Positions 1-8,694 of a DNA stretch of 64,000 nucleotides are shown here, piece by piece. Each line of letters begins with the position of its first letter. The first letter of the stretch is position 1. The stretch comes from Brevundimonas sp. M20 (GTDB lineage Bacteria; Pseudomonadota; Alphaproteobacteria; Caulobacterales; Caulobacteraceae): the NCBI RefSeq assembly GCF_006547065.1, contig NZ_CP041243.1, positions 1,627,001-1,691,000 of the forward strand, in the 5' to 3' direction. The notes below the pieces were generated by a model. The model was not told where the DNA came from, made no database searches, and worked only from the letters and a program-made list of their open reading frames with translations. The translations under genes and the position numbers were made by a program.

Positions 1-1142
1 AAGACAAACTCCAGGAAATGCTGGATCGAGCCGATGTTCAGGCAGAACAGCAGGCCGAGCAGCAGGCCGGTCAGGGTGCCCGCCACGCCGATCATGGCGC
101 CGGACAGGAAGAAGATCCGCAGCATGGACGACTGGCTGGCGCCCACGGTGCGCAGGATGGCGATGTCGCGCGTCTTGTTCTTCACCAGCATGACGATGCC
201 GGAGATGATGTTCAGCGCGGCGATGGCGACGACGAGGCCCAGGATGATGCTCATGGCCGCCCGCTCGACCTTCAGCGCGCCCCAGAAGGCGGCGAGGCGG
301 TCGCGCCAGTCGGTGACGACGCCGGTCTGACCGACGGCGCGCTGGACGGGCAGGCGCATGGATTCGACGCGGTCAGGCTGGTCGATCTTCAGCTCGATCA
401 CGTCCCAGACGGAATCCTTGCCGTAGAACAGCTGGGCCTGTTCCAGCGGCATGAAGATGAAAGCCTGATCGAAGTCCGTCGTGCCGGAGCTGAACACGCC
501 GCCGACGCGGTAGGTCTTCTCCAGCCCGCCCAGATTGCCGAAGGCGCTGGAGGCGCCGGTGGGCGAATACAGGGTGATGGGATCGCCGATGCGAAGACCC
601 AACCCCTCGGCCAGCGCCTTGCCGATCAGGACGTTGTCGCCGCCGAACTCGCCCCGGCCGAAGCTGCGGATCGCCTCGGGCGTCTCTTCGAGGCTCTCGT
701 AGACGTATTGCATGGAGGGCAGGTCGCCGGGGGCGACGCCGCGCACGATGGCGCCCGTCGTGGCCCCGCCCGCGCGGACGATGCTCTGGTCATTGGTCAT
801 CGGGGTGACGAAGGCGACGCCCGGGACGGCCTTCAGACGAGCGACTGCCGCGTCCCGCTCGGGCGAGTTCAGCAGGTCGCCGGACACATACATATGCCCG
901 TTGAACGACAGCATGCGGTCCAGCAGCGTCGCCCGGAAGCCGGCCATGATGCTCATCACCGTGATCAGCGCCATCACGGCCAGCGCGATGGCGACGTAGG
1001 AGATGATGGCGATCAGGGCGATGCCGCCCTCCTTGCGCTTGGCGCGAAGGTAGCGGAGGGCCAGTCCGATCTCCCAGGCGGAGAAGGGACCGGCGGGCTT
1101 CGTCGGCTTCGTCGGCTGGGCGGCCGGCGTGGCGTTGGTCAT
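1..1142 (-). CDS. lolC: Lipoprotein-releasing ABC transporter permease LolC/LolE (partial, C-terminus cut)
   Basis: Inner-membrane subunit of the LolCDE complex, which extracts outer-membrane lipoproteins for transfer to LolA. About 380 residues are visible. A cytoplasmic N-terminus is followed by a first membrane helix at about residues 38-65 ([20 protein letters not shown]). A periplasmic MacB-type domain follows, then at least two more helices of an FtsX-type permease domain with the segment [16 protein letters not shown] typical of the family. The last helix and C-terminus lie beyond base 1. The ATG at 1142 overlaps the proS stop as ATGA, so the gene is translationally coupled to proS, an arrangement common in alphaproteobacteria, where lolD usually follows. 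Confidence 0.93.
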   Translation of the reverse strand, partial: MTNATPAAQPTKPTKPAGPFSAWEIGLALRYLRAKRKEGGIALIAIISYVAIALAVMALITVMSIMAGFRATLLDRMLSFNGHMYVSGDLLNSPERDAAVARLKAVPGVAFVTPMTNDQSIVRAGGATTGAIVRGVAPGDLPSMQYVYESLEETPEAIRSFGRGEFGGDNVLIGKALAEGLGLRIGDPITLYSPTGASSAFGNLGGLEKTYRVGGVFSSGTTDFDQAFIFMPLEQAQLFYGKDSVWDVIELKIDQPDRVESMRLPVQRAVGQTGVVTDWRDRLAAFWGALKVERAAMSIILGLVVAIAALNIISGIVMLVKNKTRDIAILRTVGASQSSMLRIFFLSGAMIGVAGTLTGLLLGLLFCLNIGSIQHFLEFV

Positions 1143-2455
1143 CCGATGAGCCTCGAAATGGCTTCGTCCAGCGGCAGGGTCAGTTTCTCGCCGGTGGCGC
1201 GGCGCTTCAGTTCGACCACGCCGTCCGCCAGACCCTTGGGCCCGATGGTCAGCTGCCAGGGCACGCCGATCAGGTCGGCGGTGGCGAACTTGCCGCCCGG
1301 ACGTTCGTCGGTGTCGTCGTAGAGGACGTCCTTGCCCGCGGCCTCGAGGCGGTGAACGGCCTCCTCACAGGCGGTCGAGACGGCTTCGTCATTGGCGCGC
1401 AGGTTGATGACCACCACGTCGAACGGGGCCACGGCGTCCGGCCAGATGATTCCGCCCGCGTCGTGGCTGGCCTCGATGATAGCGCCGAGCAGGCGCGACA
1501 CGCCGACGCCGTAGCTGCCCATGTGAACCGGGGCTTCCTTGCCGTCCGGACCCTGGACGTTGGCCTTCATGGCGGCGGAGTATTTGGTGCCGAAGTAGAA
1601 GATGTGGCCGACCTCGATGCCGCGGGCCGAGAGCCGGTCGCCCTCGGCGGTTCCGGCCTCGAAGGCCGCCGCGTCGTGCATTTCCTCGGTGGCGGCGTAC
1701 AGGGCGGTGCGTTCGTCGAAGACGGCCTGCACGGCCTCGGGGCTGAAGTCGTGGCCGGGCGCGGGCATCTCGACCAGCTTGCGGTCGCAGAAGACCTCGC
1801 TCTCGCCGGTCTCGGCCAGAACGATGAACTCGTGCGACAGGTCGCCGCCGATGGGGCCGGTGTCGGCGCGCATCGGAACGGCTTTCAGCCCGATGCGGGC
1901 GAAGGTGTTCAGATAGGCCGCGAACATGCGGTTGTAAGCGACGCGGGCGGCGGCCTCGTCGATGTCGAACGAATAGGCGTCCTTCATCAGGAACTCGCGG
2001 CCGCGCATCACGCCGAAGCGCGGACGGCGCTCGTCGCGGAACTTCCACTGGATGTGGAAGAGGTTCAGCGGCAGGGCTTTGTAGGACTTCACGAAGCCGC
2101 GGAAGATGTCGGTGATCATCTCCTCATTGGTGGGGCCGTACAGCAGTTCGCGCTCGTGACGGTCGGTGATGCGCAGCATCTCCGGGCCGTAGGCGTCGTA
2201 ACGGCCCGACTCGCGCCACAGGTCGGCGAGTTGCAGGGTCGGCATCAGCAGCTCTACGGCCCCTGCCCGCACCTGCTCCTCACGCACGATCTGCTCGATC
2301 TTGCGCAGCACCCGCAGGCCCAGCGGCAGCCAGGCGTAGATGCCCGCCGCTTCCTGTTTGATCAGGCCGGCGCGCAGCATCAGCTGGTGGGAAACGATCT
2401 GGGCGTCCGAAGGCGCCTCTTTCAGGGTGGGCAGGAAGTAGCGCGACAGGCGCAT
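1139..2455 (-). CDS. proS: Prolyl-tRNA synthetase, short form without editing domain
   Basis: Charges tRNA-Pro with proline in the cytoplasm. The 438 residues match the short alphaproteobacterial ProS class, which lacks the INS editing domain of the roughly 570-residue enterobacterial enzyme. Visible class II features are an N-terminal motif 1 region, motif 2 at about residues 138-165 ([17 protein letters not shown]), motif 3 ([16 protein letters not shown]) near residue 317, and a C-terminal anticodon-binding domain with [17 protein letters not shown]. The gene sits between DUF1467/DUF3088 genes upstream and lolC downstream and overlaps lolC by 4 nt. No T-box is seen upstream. Confidence 0.97.
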   Translation of the reverse strand: MRLSRYFLPTLKEAPSDAQIVSHQLMLRAGLIKQEAAGIYAWLPLGLRVLRKIEQIVREEQVRAGAVELLMPTLQLADLWRESGRYDAYGPEMLRITDRHERELLYGPTNEEMITDIFRGFVKSYKALPLNLFHIQWKFRDERRPRFGVMRGREFLMKDAYSFDIDEAAARVAYNRMFAAYLNTFARIGLKAVPMRADTGPIGGDLSHEFIVLAETGESEVFCDRKLVEMPAPGHDFSPEAVQAVFDERTALYAATEEMHDAAAFEAGTAEGDRLSARGIEVGHIFYFGTKYSAAMKANVQGPDGKEAPVHMGSYGVGVSRLLGAIIEASHDAGGIIWPDAVAPFDVVVINLRANDEAVSTACEEAVHRLEAAGKDVLYDDTDERPGGKFATADLIGVPWQLTIGPKGLADGVVELKRRATGEKLTLPLDEAISRLIG

Positions 2456-2533
2456 GGTCGGGAATCCGGGAGAACAGGCTTGGGAGTGGCAGGTGTAGCC
2501 GGGAGGACGGGGCGAAAGCTAGGCGGTGGATGG

Positions 2534-2637
2534 GGGATTAGGGACTGGGGATTAGGGATCAGGGGCGCGAAGACGCGCCAACGCCTGATCACAGTCCCGG
2601 AAATCCTAATCCCTAATCCCTGTTCCCTGATCCCTCA
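2534..2637. repeat. Inverted element made of imperfect 7-nt tandem repeats (unit GGGATTA)
   Basis: The left arm at 2534-2565 reads as four heptamers (GGGATTA, GGGACTG, GGGATTA, GGGATCA) plus GGGG. The right arm at 2604-2637, on the minus strand, reads as five heptamer-like units (TGAGGGA, TCAGGGA, ACAGGGA, TTAGGGA, TTAGGA). The arms face each other across a 38-nt spacer and could pair into a long imperfect hairpin. The right arm runs into the stop codon (2635-2637) of the DUF3088 gene. The proS start lies 79 nt beyond the left arm. A second element with the same design but another unit lies at 56332-56436. Confidence 0.8.
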
Positions 2638-2973
2638 GGGGTGTGGCAAACTGATGCCGTAGCGGGCCGCCAGATAGGGGGCGATGGCGTGGTCCTGAAG
2701 GAAACGGCGGCCGGTGGCGGCGCTGGTTTCGGCGTCGGGCCAGTCAAAGGTTCCGTCCAGCACCAGCAGCGGGCAGCTCTGGTGATCCTCGCCGACCTCG
2801 GCGATGACCGGCGGACGTGGCCGCGGGTGATCCAGATAGGTGATCAGGAGTTGCTCGCGCAGCGCCGGATAGAAGGACAGCATGCCCTCCACGAAAGCGC
2901 CCGGCGGGCAGAACCACGGGCCGCCGGCGTCATCATGCCAGTCGGGATTCAGGAGGTAGAGACGGTCGGTCAT
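2635..2973 (-). CDS. DUF3088 domain-containing protein
   Basis: A 112-residue soluble protein that I recognise as DUF3088 (start MTDRLYLLNPDWHDD, then GPWFCPPGAFVEGMLSFYP, later CPLLVLDG). The proline- and cysteine-containing FCPPGA segment and the fold order resemble thioredoxin/glutaredoxin-like proteins, but no enzymatic activity is known to me. There is no signal peptide or membrane helix. It lies 9 nt downstream of the DUF1467 gene and is probably cotranscribed with it. Its stop codon lies inside the heptamer repeat, so the repeat abuts the 3' end of the reading frame. Confidence 0.8.
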   Translation of the reverse strand: MTDRLYLLNPDWHDDAGGPWFCPPGAFVEGMLSFYPALREQLLITYLDHPRPRPPVIAEVGEDHQSCPLLVLDGTFDWPDAETSAATGRRFLQDHAIAPYLAARYGISLPHP

Positions 2974-2982
2974 GACGAGACC

Positions 2983-3243
2983 CTAGACCGGCGGCGCCAT
3001 CGGCGGCAGGGGCATCCAGCCGAAGAAGACCATAATCATGATCACCACCCAGACGATGGCCGAGACCCAGGTGGTGGTGATGAATTTCTTCTTCAGCTGC
3101 GGGTTCTCCGGCGCGCCCCACTGGGCGCCGTCCGTTGGCTTGGCCTGTCCCTGCTGATTCATGCCGAGCGGCAGGACGGCGAACAGCACCGTCCACCAGA
3201 CGACGACATAGATGGCGAACATGGTCAGCGGACCGATGGGCAT
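2983..3243 (-). CDS. DUF1467 family inner-membrane protein
   Basis: An 86-residue protein with two predicted membrane helices, at about residues 5-27 and 57-77, joined by a polar loop containing GAPENPQLKKKF, which is characteristic of DUF1467. In many alphaproteobacteria this gene lies between the nuo/birA/mce region and proS, which fits its position here. No function is established. It is the first gene of a probable run with the DUF3088 gene. Upstream, 3244-3440 holds only the short direct repeats described separately. Confidence 0.85.
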   Translation of the reverse strand: MPIGPLTMFAIYVVVWWTVLFAVLPLGMNQQGQAKPTDGAQWGAPENPQLKKKFITTTWVSAIVWVVIMIMVFFGWMPLPPMAPPV

Positions 3244-3331
3244 GACGGGGCTCCACGCCGAAAACAGGCTGAGGTTGCTTTAGCGGCTGTCGGCGGCGGC
3301 GAGAAGGCGCGGCGGGTGTCGCACCGACATC

Positions 3332-3380
3332 TTCGCGAAATGCCCGTTCGCGAAATCACGAACGGACTCCCGAAATCACG
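3332..3380. promoter_or_regulatory. Short repeats TTCGCGAAAT / CGAAATCACG upstream of the DUF1467 gene
   Basis: TTCGCGAAAT occurs at 3332-3341 and 3347-3356, and CGAAATCACG at 3351-3360 and 3371-3380, a 20-nt period. The core TTCGCGAA is palindromic. The block lies about 90-140 nt upstream of the DUF1467 start. It could be an operator with several half-sites. No known regulator motif was recognised. Confidence 0.35.
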
Positions 3381-3439
3381 TCAACAGCGTGGAGCGGTCT
3401 CGAGGCGGACCGGGGCCGCTGCTGCGGTTGCCGTGAACG

Positions 3440-3474
3440 GAAAAAGGGCGTCGCAGCGGAGGCCGCGACGCCCT
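3440..3474 (-). terminator. Rho-independent terminator of the M28 peptidase gene
   Basis: Read on the minus strand, a 3' GC stem (GGGCGTCGC paired with GCGACGCCC, loop about 10 nt) is followed by a T run. It begins 26 nt after the peptidase stop codon. Confidence 0.85.
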
Positions 3475-3499
3475 TGCTCAGGCCTTCAGGCCGGTTCCG

Positions 3500-5119
3500 T
3501 TACTGCTGCAGCGGGAACGGGTCGGTCGGGTTCGGGCGGGTCGGCAGCGGCATGCGCGGCAGGGGCTCGTCCGAGTTGGCGGCGTTCAGCAGGAAAGACG
3601 CCAGAATGACCGCGGCCTGACGCAGGTCCTCGGCGCGCATGTGGTCATAGGTGTCGATCGAGGTGTGGTGCAGGCGCGCGCCGTAGTCGAGCGGGTCCTG
3701 GATGAACTGGAAACCCGGGACGCCGACGGTCTGCATGTAGACGTGGTCGGTCGCGCCCGAGGTGCGTAGCGAGACGGTCGTCGCGCCCATCGGGTTGAAG
3801 GGCTTCAGCCACTCCTCGAAGATCGGGGCGGCGGCGACGTTACCCTCGGCGTTGATGCCGCGGATCTTGCCCGAGCCGTTGTCGAGATTGAAGTAGGCGA
3901 CCAGGGAGCCGTGACCCTCGCGCGGCTGGACGGGCCAGCGCTGGCGCCAGGTGCGGTTGTTCGGCAAGGCGTCCAACGCGGCGTCGCCCAGCGGGGCGCG
4001 GGTGGCCAGATAGCGGTCCGTGTAGGCCAGCGACCCCCACAGCCCCTGCTCTTCCCCGCTCCACAGCGCGAAGCGGATGGTGCGCTTTGGACGGACGCCC
4101 AAGGCGCGCAGGATGCGGGCGGCCTCCATGACCACGGCGCTGCCGGCGGCGTTGTCGACGGCGCCGTCAGCGGCGGCCCAGCTGTCCAGATGGGCGCCGG
4201 CCATCACGTATTCGCCCGAACGGCTGGTCCCCGGAATGTCTGCCAGGATGTTGTAGCCGTTGGTGTCTTCCTCGTGGAACCGGACCTCGCTCATCAGTTC
4301 GAGGGTCGGCTTGGCGTCTTCGGTCTGGGCCAGACGGGCGAGACGACGATAGTCCTCGGCGGCCAGTTCCATGCCCGGCGTCCTGCGCTGATCGTCCATG
4401 CGGTAACCGGTGCCGTTGCCATGCAACAGGCCGCCGTCGCGTTGCGACATGCGAACCCACGCCAGCGCGCCCTCTTCCTGCAGGAAGGCGTCCAGCTGGC
4501 GGGCGAAATCCGGGCCGCGCAGGCTGTCGACCGACTGGGCCGAATGGTTGGGGATGTTGTAGGCGTTCCCGGCGTTCTCGAGGTCTTCCTCGGTCAGGCG
4601 GCGGAAGGCCGGGTCGGTCGGCTCGGAGCCGGCGGTCGGGCGCGAGACCAGAACAATTTTGCCGGCCAGCTTGCCGCGATAGCGGGCGAAGTCGCCGGCG
4701 CTGCTCATCGGGGCGACGATGACTTCGCCGCTGATGGTTCCGGGCGTGGACGGGGTCCAGGCGATGGGGATGGCGCGCAGGTCCAGCGGACGCGGCGCGG
4801 TCATGCGGGCGCTGGAGCGGACGACCGACCAGCCACGGCCGAAATCGAACGGATCGGCGCGGACGTTGGTCAGGCCCCAGTCGCGGAAGCGCTGCTGGGT
4901 CCAGGCCTCGGCCTGACGCATCTGGGGCGAGTTGGTCATGCGGCCGCCGATGCGGTCGGTCAGGTAGGCGGCGGTGTTCATCACCTCGCTGTGGTTCAGG
5001 CCCTGGTCGATGATGCCGTTGATGGCGACCAGATCAGGCGACTGGGCCAGAGCGGGCGTGGCGAGCGGAACGGCCGTCAACGCAATCGCGGTGGCGGACA
5101 ACAAGGCGGCAAGACGCAT
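3500..5119 (-). CDS. Secreted M28-family zinc metallopeptidase with PA domain
   Basis: A probable exported aminopeptidase or carboxypeptidase of family M28. A Sec signal peptide ends at about residue 26 (TPALAQ). Residues 30-290 hold the N-terminal part and a PA-like insertion. The catalytic core follows, with metal-binding GAHLDSW (near 308) and DGAVDNAAGSAV, the acidic pair in LWSGEEQGLWGS (near 355) and a C-terminal LHHTSIDTYD with the last metal histidine. All expected M28 ligands are therefore visible. The length of 539 residues is normal for PA-containing members. The gene is monocistronic and ends in a strong terminator. Confidence 0.92.
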   Translation of the reverse strand: MRLAALLSATAIALTAVPLATPALAQSPDLVAINGIIDQGLNHSEVMNTAAYLTDRIGGRMTNSPQMRQAEAWTQQRFRDWGLTNVRADPFDFGRGWSVVRSSARMTAPRPLDLRAIPIAWTPSTPGTISGEVIVAPMSSAGDFARYRGKLAGKIVLVSRPTAGSEPTDPAFRRLTEEDLENAGNAYNIPNHSAQSVDSLRGPDFARQLDAFLQEEGALAWVRMSQRDGGLLHGNGTGYRMDDQRRTPGMELAAEDYRRLARLAQTEDAKPTLELMSEVRFHEEDTNGYNILADIPGTSRSGEYVMAGAHLDSWAAADGAVDNAAGSAVVMEAARILRALGVRPKRTIRFALWSGEEQGLWGSLAYTDRYLATRAPLGDAALDALPNNRTWRQRWPVQPREGHGSLVAYFNLDNGSGKIRGINAEGNVAAAPIFEEWLKPFNPMGATTVSLRTSGATDHVYMQTVGVPGFQFIQDPLDYGARLHHTSIDTYDHMRAEDLRQAAVILASFLLNAANSDEPLPRMPLPTRPNPTDPFPLQQ

Positions 5120-5200
5120 GGAAACTCCCCTGAATCACTGAACGGCGGCGATAAGACTGCAAGCCTCGCCTCAGTGCAAAGGAAGAACGTCCACGGAGCG

Positions 5201-5605
5201 TCAGTCCGTCGCGGCGTCCGGATCAATCGCGTCCTCGACCAGCTTGCGCCAGACGGGGTCGGTGTCGTCCACGAGGTCGCAATCCTCCATCAGGGCCACA
5301 GCGGCGCCGCCGTCCGGCAGGATCAGGCCCAGAACGTCCATCTCGTCGCCCTCGTCGCCCAGATGGCTTTCGGCCTGTACGGCCACGGCCGCCTGCTCGC
5401 CGCCCTCCTCCCACCAGATCACGGGCTGGGGCAGGTCCATGTCGATGACGCGGGGATCGGCGGTGTCGTTCAGGGCGAAAACGGCGACCCTGGCCTGTAC
5501 GTCGTCCAGCGTCGCGATACGGCCGTTGAATGGCGTCAGGCGGGACCAGTCGTCCGCGTCATAGCCGCCGCCGTCGTCGCCGAAATCCGTGATCTCTTCG
5601 CTCAT
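5201..5605 (-). CDS. Hypothetical acidic cytoplasmic protein
   Basis: A 134-residue strongly acidic protein (starts MSEEITDFGDDGG, ends DAIDPDAATD) with no signal peptide, membrane helix or cysteine cluster. The central part (IWWEEGGEQAAVAVQAESH) looks like a small alpha/beta domain. I do not recognise the family. It follows tsf but is separated from it by a terminator, so it is probably transcribed from its own promoter or by read-through. Confidence 0.7.
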   Translation of the reverse strand: MSEEITDFGDDGGGYDADDWSRLTPFNGRIATLDDVQARVAVFALNDTADPRVIDMDLPQPVIWWEEGGEQAAVAVQAESHLGDEGDEMDVLGLILPDGGAAVALMEDCDLVDDTDPVWRKLVEDAIDPDAATD

Positions 5606-5630
5606 CGTTCGCTCCCGCGGTGCGCGTACG

Positions 5631-5661
5631 AAAAAGGGCCGGCGACCGAAGCCGCCGACCC
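5631..5661 (-). terminator. Rho-independent terminator after tsf
   Basis: On the minus strand GGGTCGGCG pairs with CGCCGGCCC across GCTTCGGT, and TTTTT follows. It lies 42 nt past the tsf stop and closes the rpsB-tsf transcript. Confidence 0.85.
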
Positions 5662-5702
5662 CTCATCTTTATCAGTTCCGTCCGGAGACAGAATGGAAGG
5701 TC

Positions 5703-6644
5703 TTACTGACCGCCCATCATCGAGGCGACTTCCGAAGCGAAGTCCGGGCCTTCGACCTTCTCGACGCCTTCACCCAGCGCCAGACGGACGAAGCCGGCCA
5801 GGTGCAGGTTCGAGGAGCCGAGTTCCTTGGCCGAGTTGGCGACCAGCTGCTCGATGGTCACGTCCGGGTCCATGACGAACGGTTGCTTCGACAGCACCAC
5901 GTCCTTCTGGAACTTGTTGATCTGACCTTCCACGATCTTTTCGATCATGTTTTCCGGGCGGCCTTCTTCCTTGGCCTTTTCGATCAGAACGGCGCGTTCT
6001 TTCTCGATGGCGGCCGGGTCCAGGTCGTCGGTGTTCAGCGACAGCGGCGCCGTGGCGGCGACGTGCATGGCGATCTTGCGGCCCAGTTCGCGCAGGACGG
6101 TCTTGTCGCCCTCGCCTTCCAGGGCGACCAGCACGCCGATACGGCCGACGCCCGGCGAGACGGCGTTGTGGACATAGGTCGAAACCACGCCTTCCGACAC
6201 CGACAGACGGGCGGCGCGACGCAGCTGCATGTTCTCGCCGATGGTGGCGATCATGTTGGTGACTTCGTCCTGAACGGTCTTGCCGGCTTCCAGTTCAGCG
6301 CCGTGCAGAGCTTCCACGGTGTGGTGCTCCAGGCCCAGTTGGGCGAATTGCTTGGCGGCGTTCTGGAACAGTTCATTGCGGGCGACGAAGTCGGTTTCCG
6401 CGTTGAACTCGATGGCGGCGGCGACTTCGCCCTTGCCGTCTTCCTTCGACGCCACGGCGACCAGGCCTTCAGCGGCGACGCGGTCGGCCTTCTTGGCGGC
6501 CTTCGAGAGGCCCTTGGCGCGCAGCCAGTCGATCGCGGCTTCGATGTTGCCGTCGTTCTCTTGCAGGGCCTTCTTGCAGTCCATCATGCCGACGCCCGAA
6601 CGCTCGCGCAGTTCCTTGACGAGGGCGGCAGTGATCTCGGCCAT
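5703..6644 (-). CDS. tsf: Translation elongation factor EF-Ts
   Basis: Nucleotide-exchange factor that recycles EF-Tu-GDP. The N-terminal UBA-like domain contains [17 protein letters not shown] and the conserved [10 protein letters not shown]; the core domain carries [12 protein letters not shown] (about residues 78-90), where the TDFV motif contacts EF-Tu. The 313 residues are normal for the family. It follows rpsB by 107 nt, and the gap contains a hairpin, as in many bacteria. Confidence 0.98.
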   Translation of the reverse strand: MAEITAALVKELRERSGVGMMDCKKALQENDGNIEAAIDWLRAKGLSKAAKKADRVAAEGLVAVASKEDGKGEVAAAIEFNAETDFVARNELFQNAAKQFAQLGLEHHTVEALHGAELEAGKTVQDEVTNMIATIGENMQLRRAARLSVSEGVVSTYVHNAVSPGVGRIGVLVALEGEGDKTVLRELGRKIAMHVAATAPLSLNTDDLDPAAIEKERAVLIEKAKEEGRPENMIEKIVEGQINKFQKDVVLSKQPFVMDPDVTIEQLVANSAKELGSSNLHLAGFVRLALGEGVEKVEGPDFASEVASMMGGQ

Positions 6645-6680
6645 GTTCAGTCTCCTTGGAGGGGTATTCGTATGCGGTAA

Positions 6681-6705
6681 CGGCCGGGGTGTTGTGCCCC
6701 GGCCG
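6681..6705 (-). terminator. GC hairpin between rpsB and tsf (possible attenuator)
   Basis: A perfect 9-bp stem, CGGCCGGGG with CCCCGGCCG, closes a 7-nt loop in the rpsB-tsf gap. There is no T run after it on the minus strand, so it is more likely to reduce read-through or stabilise the rpsB mRNA 3' end than to terminate fully. Confidence 0.55.
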
Positions 6706-6751
6706 TGTGTCAGTTCGACGTAGGGCCTTCAGGGAAGGCCTTACTGCGGTC

Positions 6752-7624
6752 TCAGACCGCGGCCTTGTCTTCGTCGGCGGCCGGCTCGGCAGCCGGTTCA
6801 GCGGCGGCTTCCAGCTCGGCGGCGACGGCTTCCGTGCCGGCCGGAGCGGCTTCAGCGGCGACCGGGGCCGAAGCCTCGCGCAGCATAGGCTCTTCCGGGT
6901 TCACCGAAGCGCCCAGATCGACGCCGGCGGCGCCGGCGCCGGCGGCCAGGCCGTCCAGGACGGCGTCGGCGATCAGGTCGCAGTAGGTCTGGATGGCGCG
7001 GGCGGCGTCGTCGTTACCCGGGACCGGGTAGGTGATGCCGTCCGGATCCGAGTTGGTGTCCAGGATCGCGATGATCGGGATGTTCAGCTTGCGGGCTTCC
7101 TGGATCGCGATCGCTTCCTTGTTGGTGTCGATCACGAACATGATGTCGGGGATGCCGCCCATGTCCTTGATGCCGCCAAGCGAGGCGTCCAGCTTGTCAC
7201 GCTCGCGTTGCAGGCTCAGCAGTTCGCGCTTGTTGCGGCCTTCGCCGCCGGATTCCAGCAGGCCGTCCAGTTCGCGCAGACGGGCGATCGAACCCGAAAC
7301 GGTCTTCCAGTTGGTCAGCGTGCCGCCGAGCCAACGATTGTTCATGTAGTACTGGGCGCAGCGCTTGGCGGCCTCGGCGACCGGATCGGCGGCCTGACGC
7401 TTGGTGCCGACGAACAGAACGCGGCCACCCTTGGCGGCGACGTTGCGGACTTCAACCAGAGCCTGGTGCAGCAGCGGGATGGTCTGCGACAGGTCGATGA
7501 TGTGGATGTTCGAGCGGGCGCCGAAGATGTAGCGGTCCATCTTCGGGTTCCAGCGGTGCGTCTGGTGACCGAAGTGAGCGCCGGCTTCGAGCAGCGAACG
7601 CATGGAGAATTCAGGCAGAGCCAT
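6752..7624 (-). CDS. rpsB: 30S ribosomal protein S2
   Basis: Small-subunit protein needed for S1 binding and initiation. Typical S2 segments are [15 protein letters not shown] (residues 15-29), FVGTKRQA and [13 protein letters not shown]. The frame is open further upstream, but the ATG at 7624 ([15 protein letters not shown]) is the normal S2 start and has AAAGGA before it. The 290 residues include an alanine/glutamate-rich tail of about 55 residues ([20 protein letters not shown]) that many S2 proteins lack; such tails are common in alphaproteobacteria. It is the first gene of the rpsB-tsf operon. Confidence 0.97.
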   Translation of the reverse strand: MALPEFSMRSLLEAGAHFGHQTHRWNPKMDRYIFGARSNIHIIDLSQTIPLLHQALVEVRNVAAKGGRVLFVGTKRQAADPVAEAAKRCAQYYMNNRWLGGTLTNWKTVSGSIARLRELDGLLESGGEGRNKRELLSLQRERDKLDASLGGIKDMGGIPDIMFVIDTNKEAIAIQEARKLNIPIIAILDTNSDPDGITYPVPGNDDAARAIQTYCDLIADAVLDGLAAGAGAAGVDLGASVNPEEPMLREASAPVAAEAAPAGTEAVAAELEAAAEPAAEPAADEDKAAV

Positions 7625-7697
7625 GATCGGTAGTGTCCTTTTTTCCGATAGACGTTGCGCGGGCGTTTTAAAGATCCGGCTGGACCCTCGGAATGGT

Positions 7698-7724
7698 GCG
7701 GTCGGGGATGTCTCCCCCGGCCGC
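7698..7724 (-). promoter_or_regulatory. Hairpin in the rpsB leader
   Basis: GCGGTCGGGG (7698-7707) pairs with CCCCGGCCGC (7715-7724) apart from one mismatch, with a 7-nt loop, about 75 nt upstream of the rpsB ATG. It may be part of an S2 autoregulatory leader, but no documented S2 leader motif was matched. Confidence 0.4.
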
Positions 7725-7807
7725 GCCACGCCCACGTGCGAAGTGCGCGGGCCGTTTAGTCGGGATGGGACGAAAAGGCAAGCGAAGACCGGTCCCGTCG
7801 CCCGTCG

Positions 7808-8647
7808 TCAACCGACCGGATTGAACTCGAGCCCGTCGCCGACCTGATCGATCGTCAAAAGCGGACCGTCCGCCAGTCTGGTCCAGACGGGCGCGGGATC
7901 CTTGTCGGCGTCGATGCTGGAGGTCGTGGTGCTGACGCGGCGGGTCAGGAAGTTCACGCTGCGATCCAGCGTCTCGCCGGTGTTGCGCTGAACTTCTGAA
8001 TAGTCGTGGCCGATCAGGCGCAGGGCGCCGTCCTGCCAGCGGAAGCGGGATGTTGCGTTGGACATGGTCCATCCGCCGGCGCTGGCGAAATAGTTGAGCG
8101 TGATCGACAGCACGCCGTTGCGGATTGCAGGTGATTGCTCGAGCGCATCGGACAGGGTCGGTTCGAGGTGGCGCGGGATGAAGCTGTGATTGGCGACGGC
8201 GAGCCGGTAGCCGTCCTGACCGGCCAGGCCGACCACGAGCAGGCGCGGATTGGTGTCGAGGCGTTCGCCGCCGAGTCCGTCATTGTTGACGATATTGGCC
8301 GGGTTCTGCTGGCGCAGCACCAGCACCAGATCGGCGCGCCGATCGCCGTTCAGATCACCCTCGACCCGATACTCGATCCGCCATCCCCCGGGCGTGACGG
8401 CTGCCGCATCGGCGAAGCGCCCCGGCAAGGGCGGATAGATCGCCGGAGGGATGTTCAGCCGGTTGTCGTCGCCGACGGGCACAACGATGGCCGCTGTCCC
8501 TTCCGAAGCCGGAGGCGCCTGTGGCGGCCGGGGCGCCTCGGGCGCTGCCGGAGCGGCGGGCGGTTCAGGCGGCTTCGGCGCTTCGGGTCCGCCGCGACCG
8601 CAGCCGAGCAGAACGACGCAGGTCAGGGCCGCAACACACTGCTTCAT
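7808..8647 (-). CDS. Hypothetical lipoprotein with proline-rich linker
   Basis: The ATG at 8647 is preferred over an in-frame TTG two codons upstream; GAGGGAG lies before it. A short signal peptide ends in the lipobox LLGC near residue 16. A Pro/Ala-rich linker spans about residues 20-50. A globular C-terminal part contains EGDLNGDRRADLVLVL, an FG-GAP/VCBS-like calcium-loop motif, and TSRFRWQDGALRLIGHD. The protein is probably anchored in the envelope. Nothing indicates an enzyme. The neighbours rpsB and hrpB give no functional clue. Confidence 0.75.
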   Translation of the reverse strand: MKQCVAALTCVVLLGCGRGGPEAPKPPEPPAAPAAPEAPRPPQAPPASEGTAAIVVPVGDDNRLNIPPAIYPPLPGRFADAAAVTPGGWRIEYRVEGDLNGDRRADLVLVLRQQNPANIVNNDGLGGERLDTNPRLLVVGLAGQDGYRLAVANHSFIPRHLEPTLSDALEQSPAIRNGVLSITLNYFASAGGWTMSNATSRFRWQDGALRLIGHDYSEVQRNTGETLDRSVNFLTRRVSTTTSSIDADKDPAPVWTRLADGPLLTIDQVGDGLEFNPVG

Positions 8648-8694
8648 ACGCAAGCTCCCTCAAGGCTCCATCCTGCCGCAGACCGGCAGGTGCG

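Noticed and set aside
1139..2455. ProS missing its editing domain as a truncation
   Set aside because: Short ProS of about 440 residues is the normal alphaproteobacterial type.
2534..2637. CRISPR array
   Set aside because: The repeats are 7 nt, contiguous and inverted, with no spacers and no cas genes.
3911..5875. Open reading frame of 654 codons on the plus strand opposite the M28 peptidase
   Set aside because: High-GC antisense shadow: composition is Arg/Gly/Ala-rich without family motifs, and the opposite strand has a clear M28 enzyme with signal peptide.
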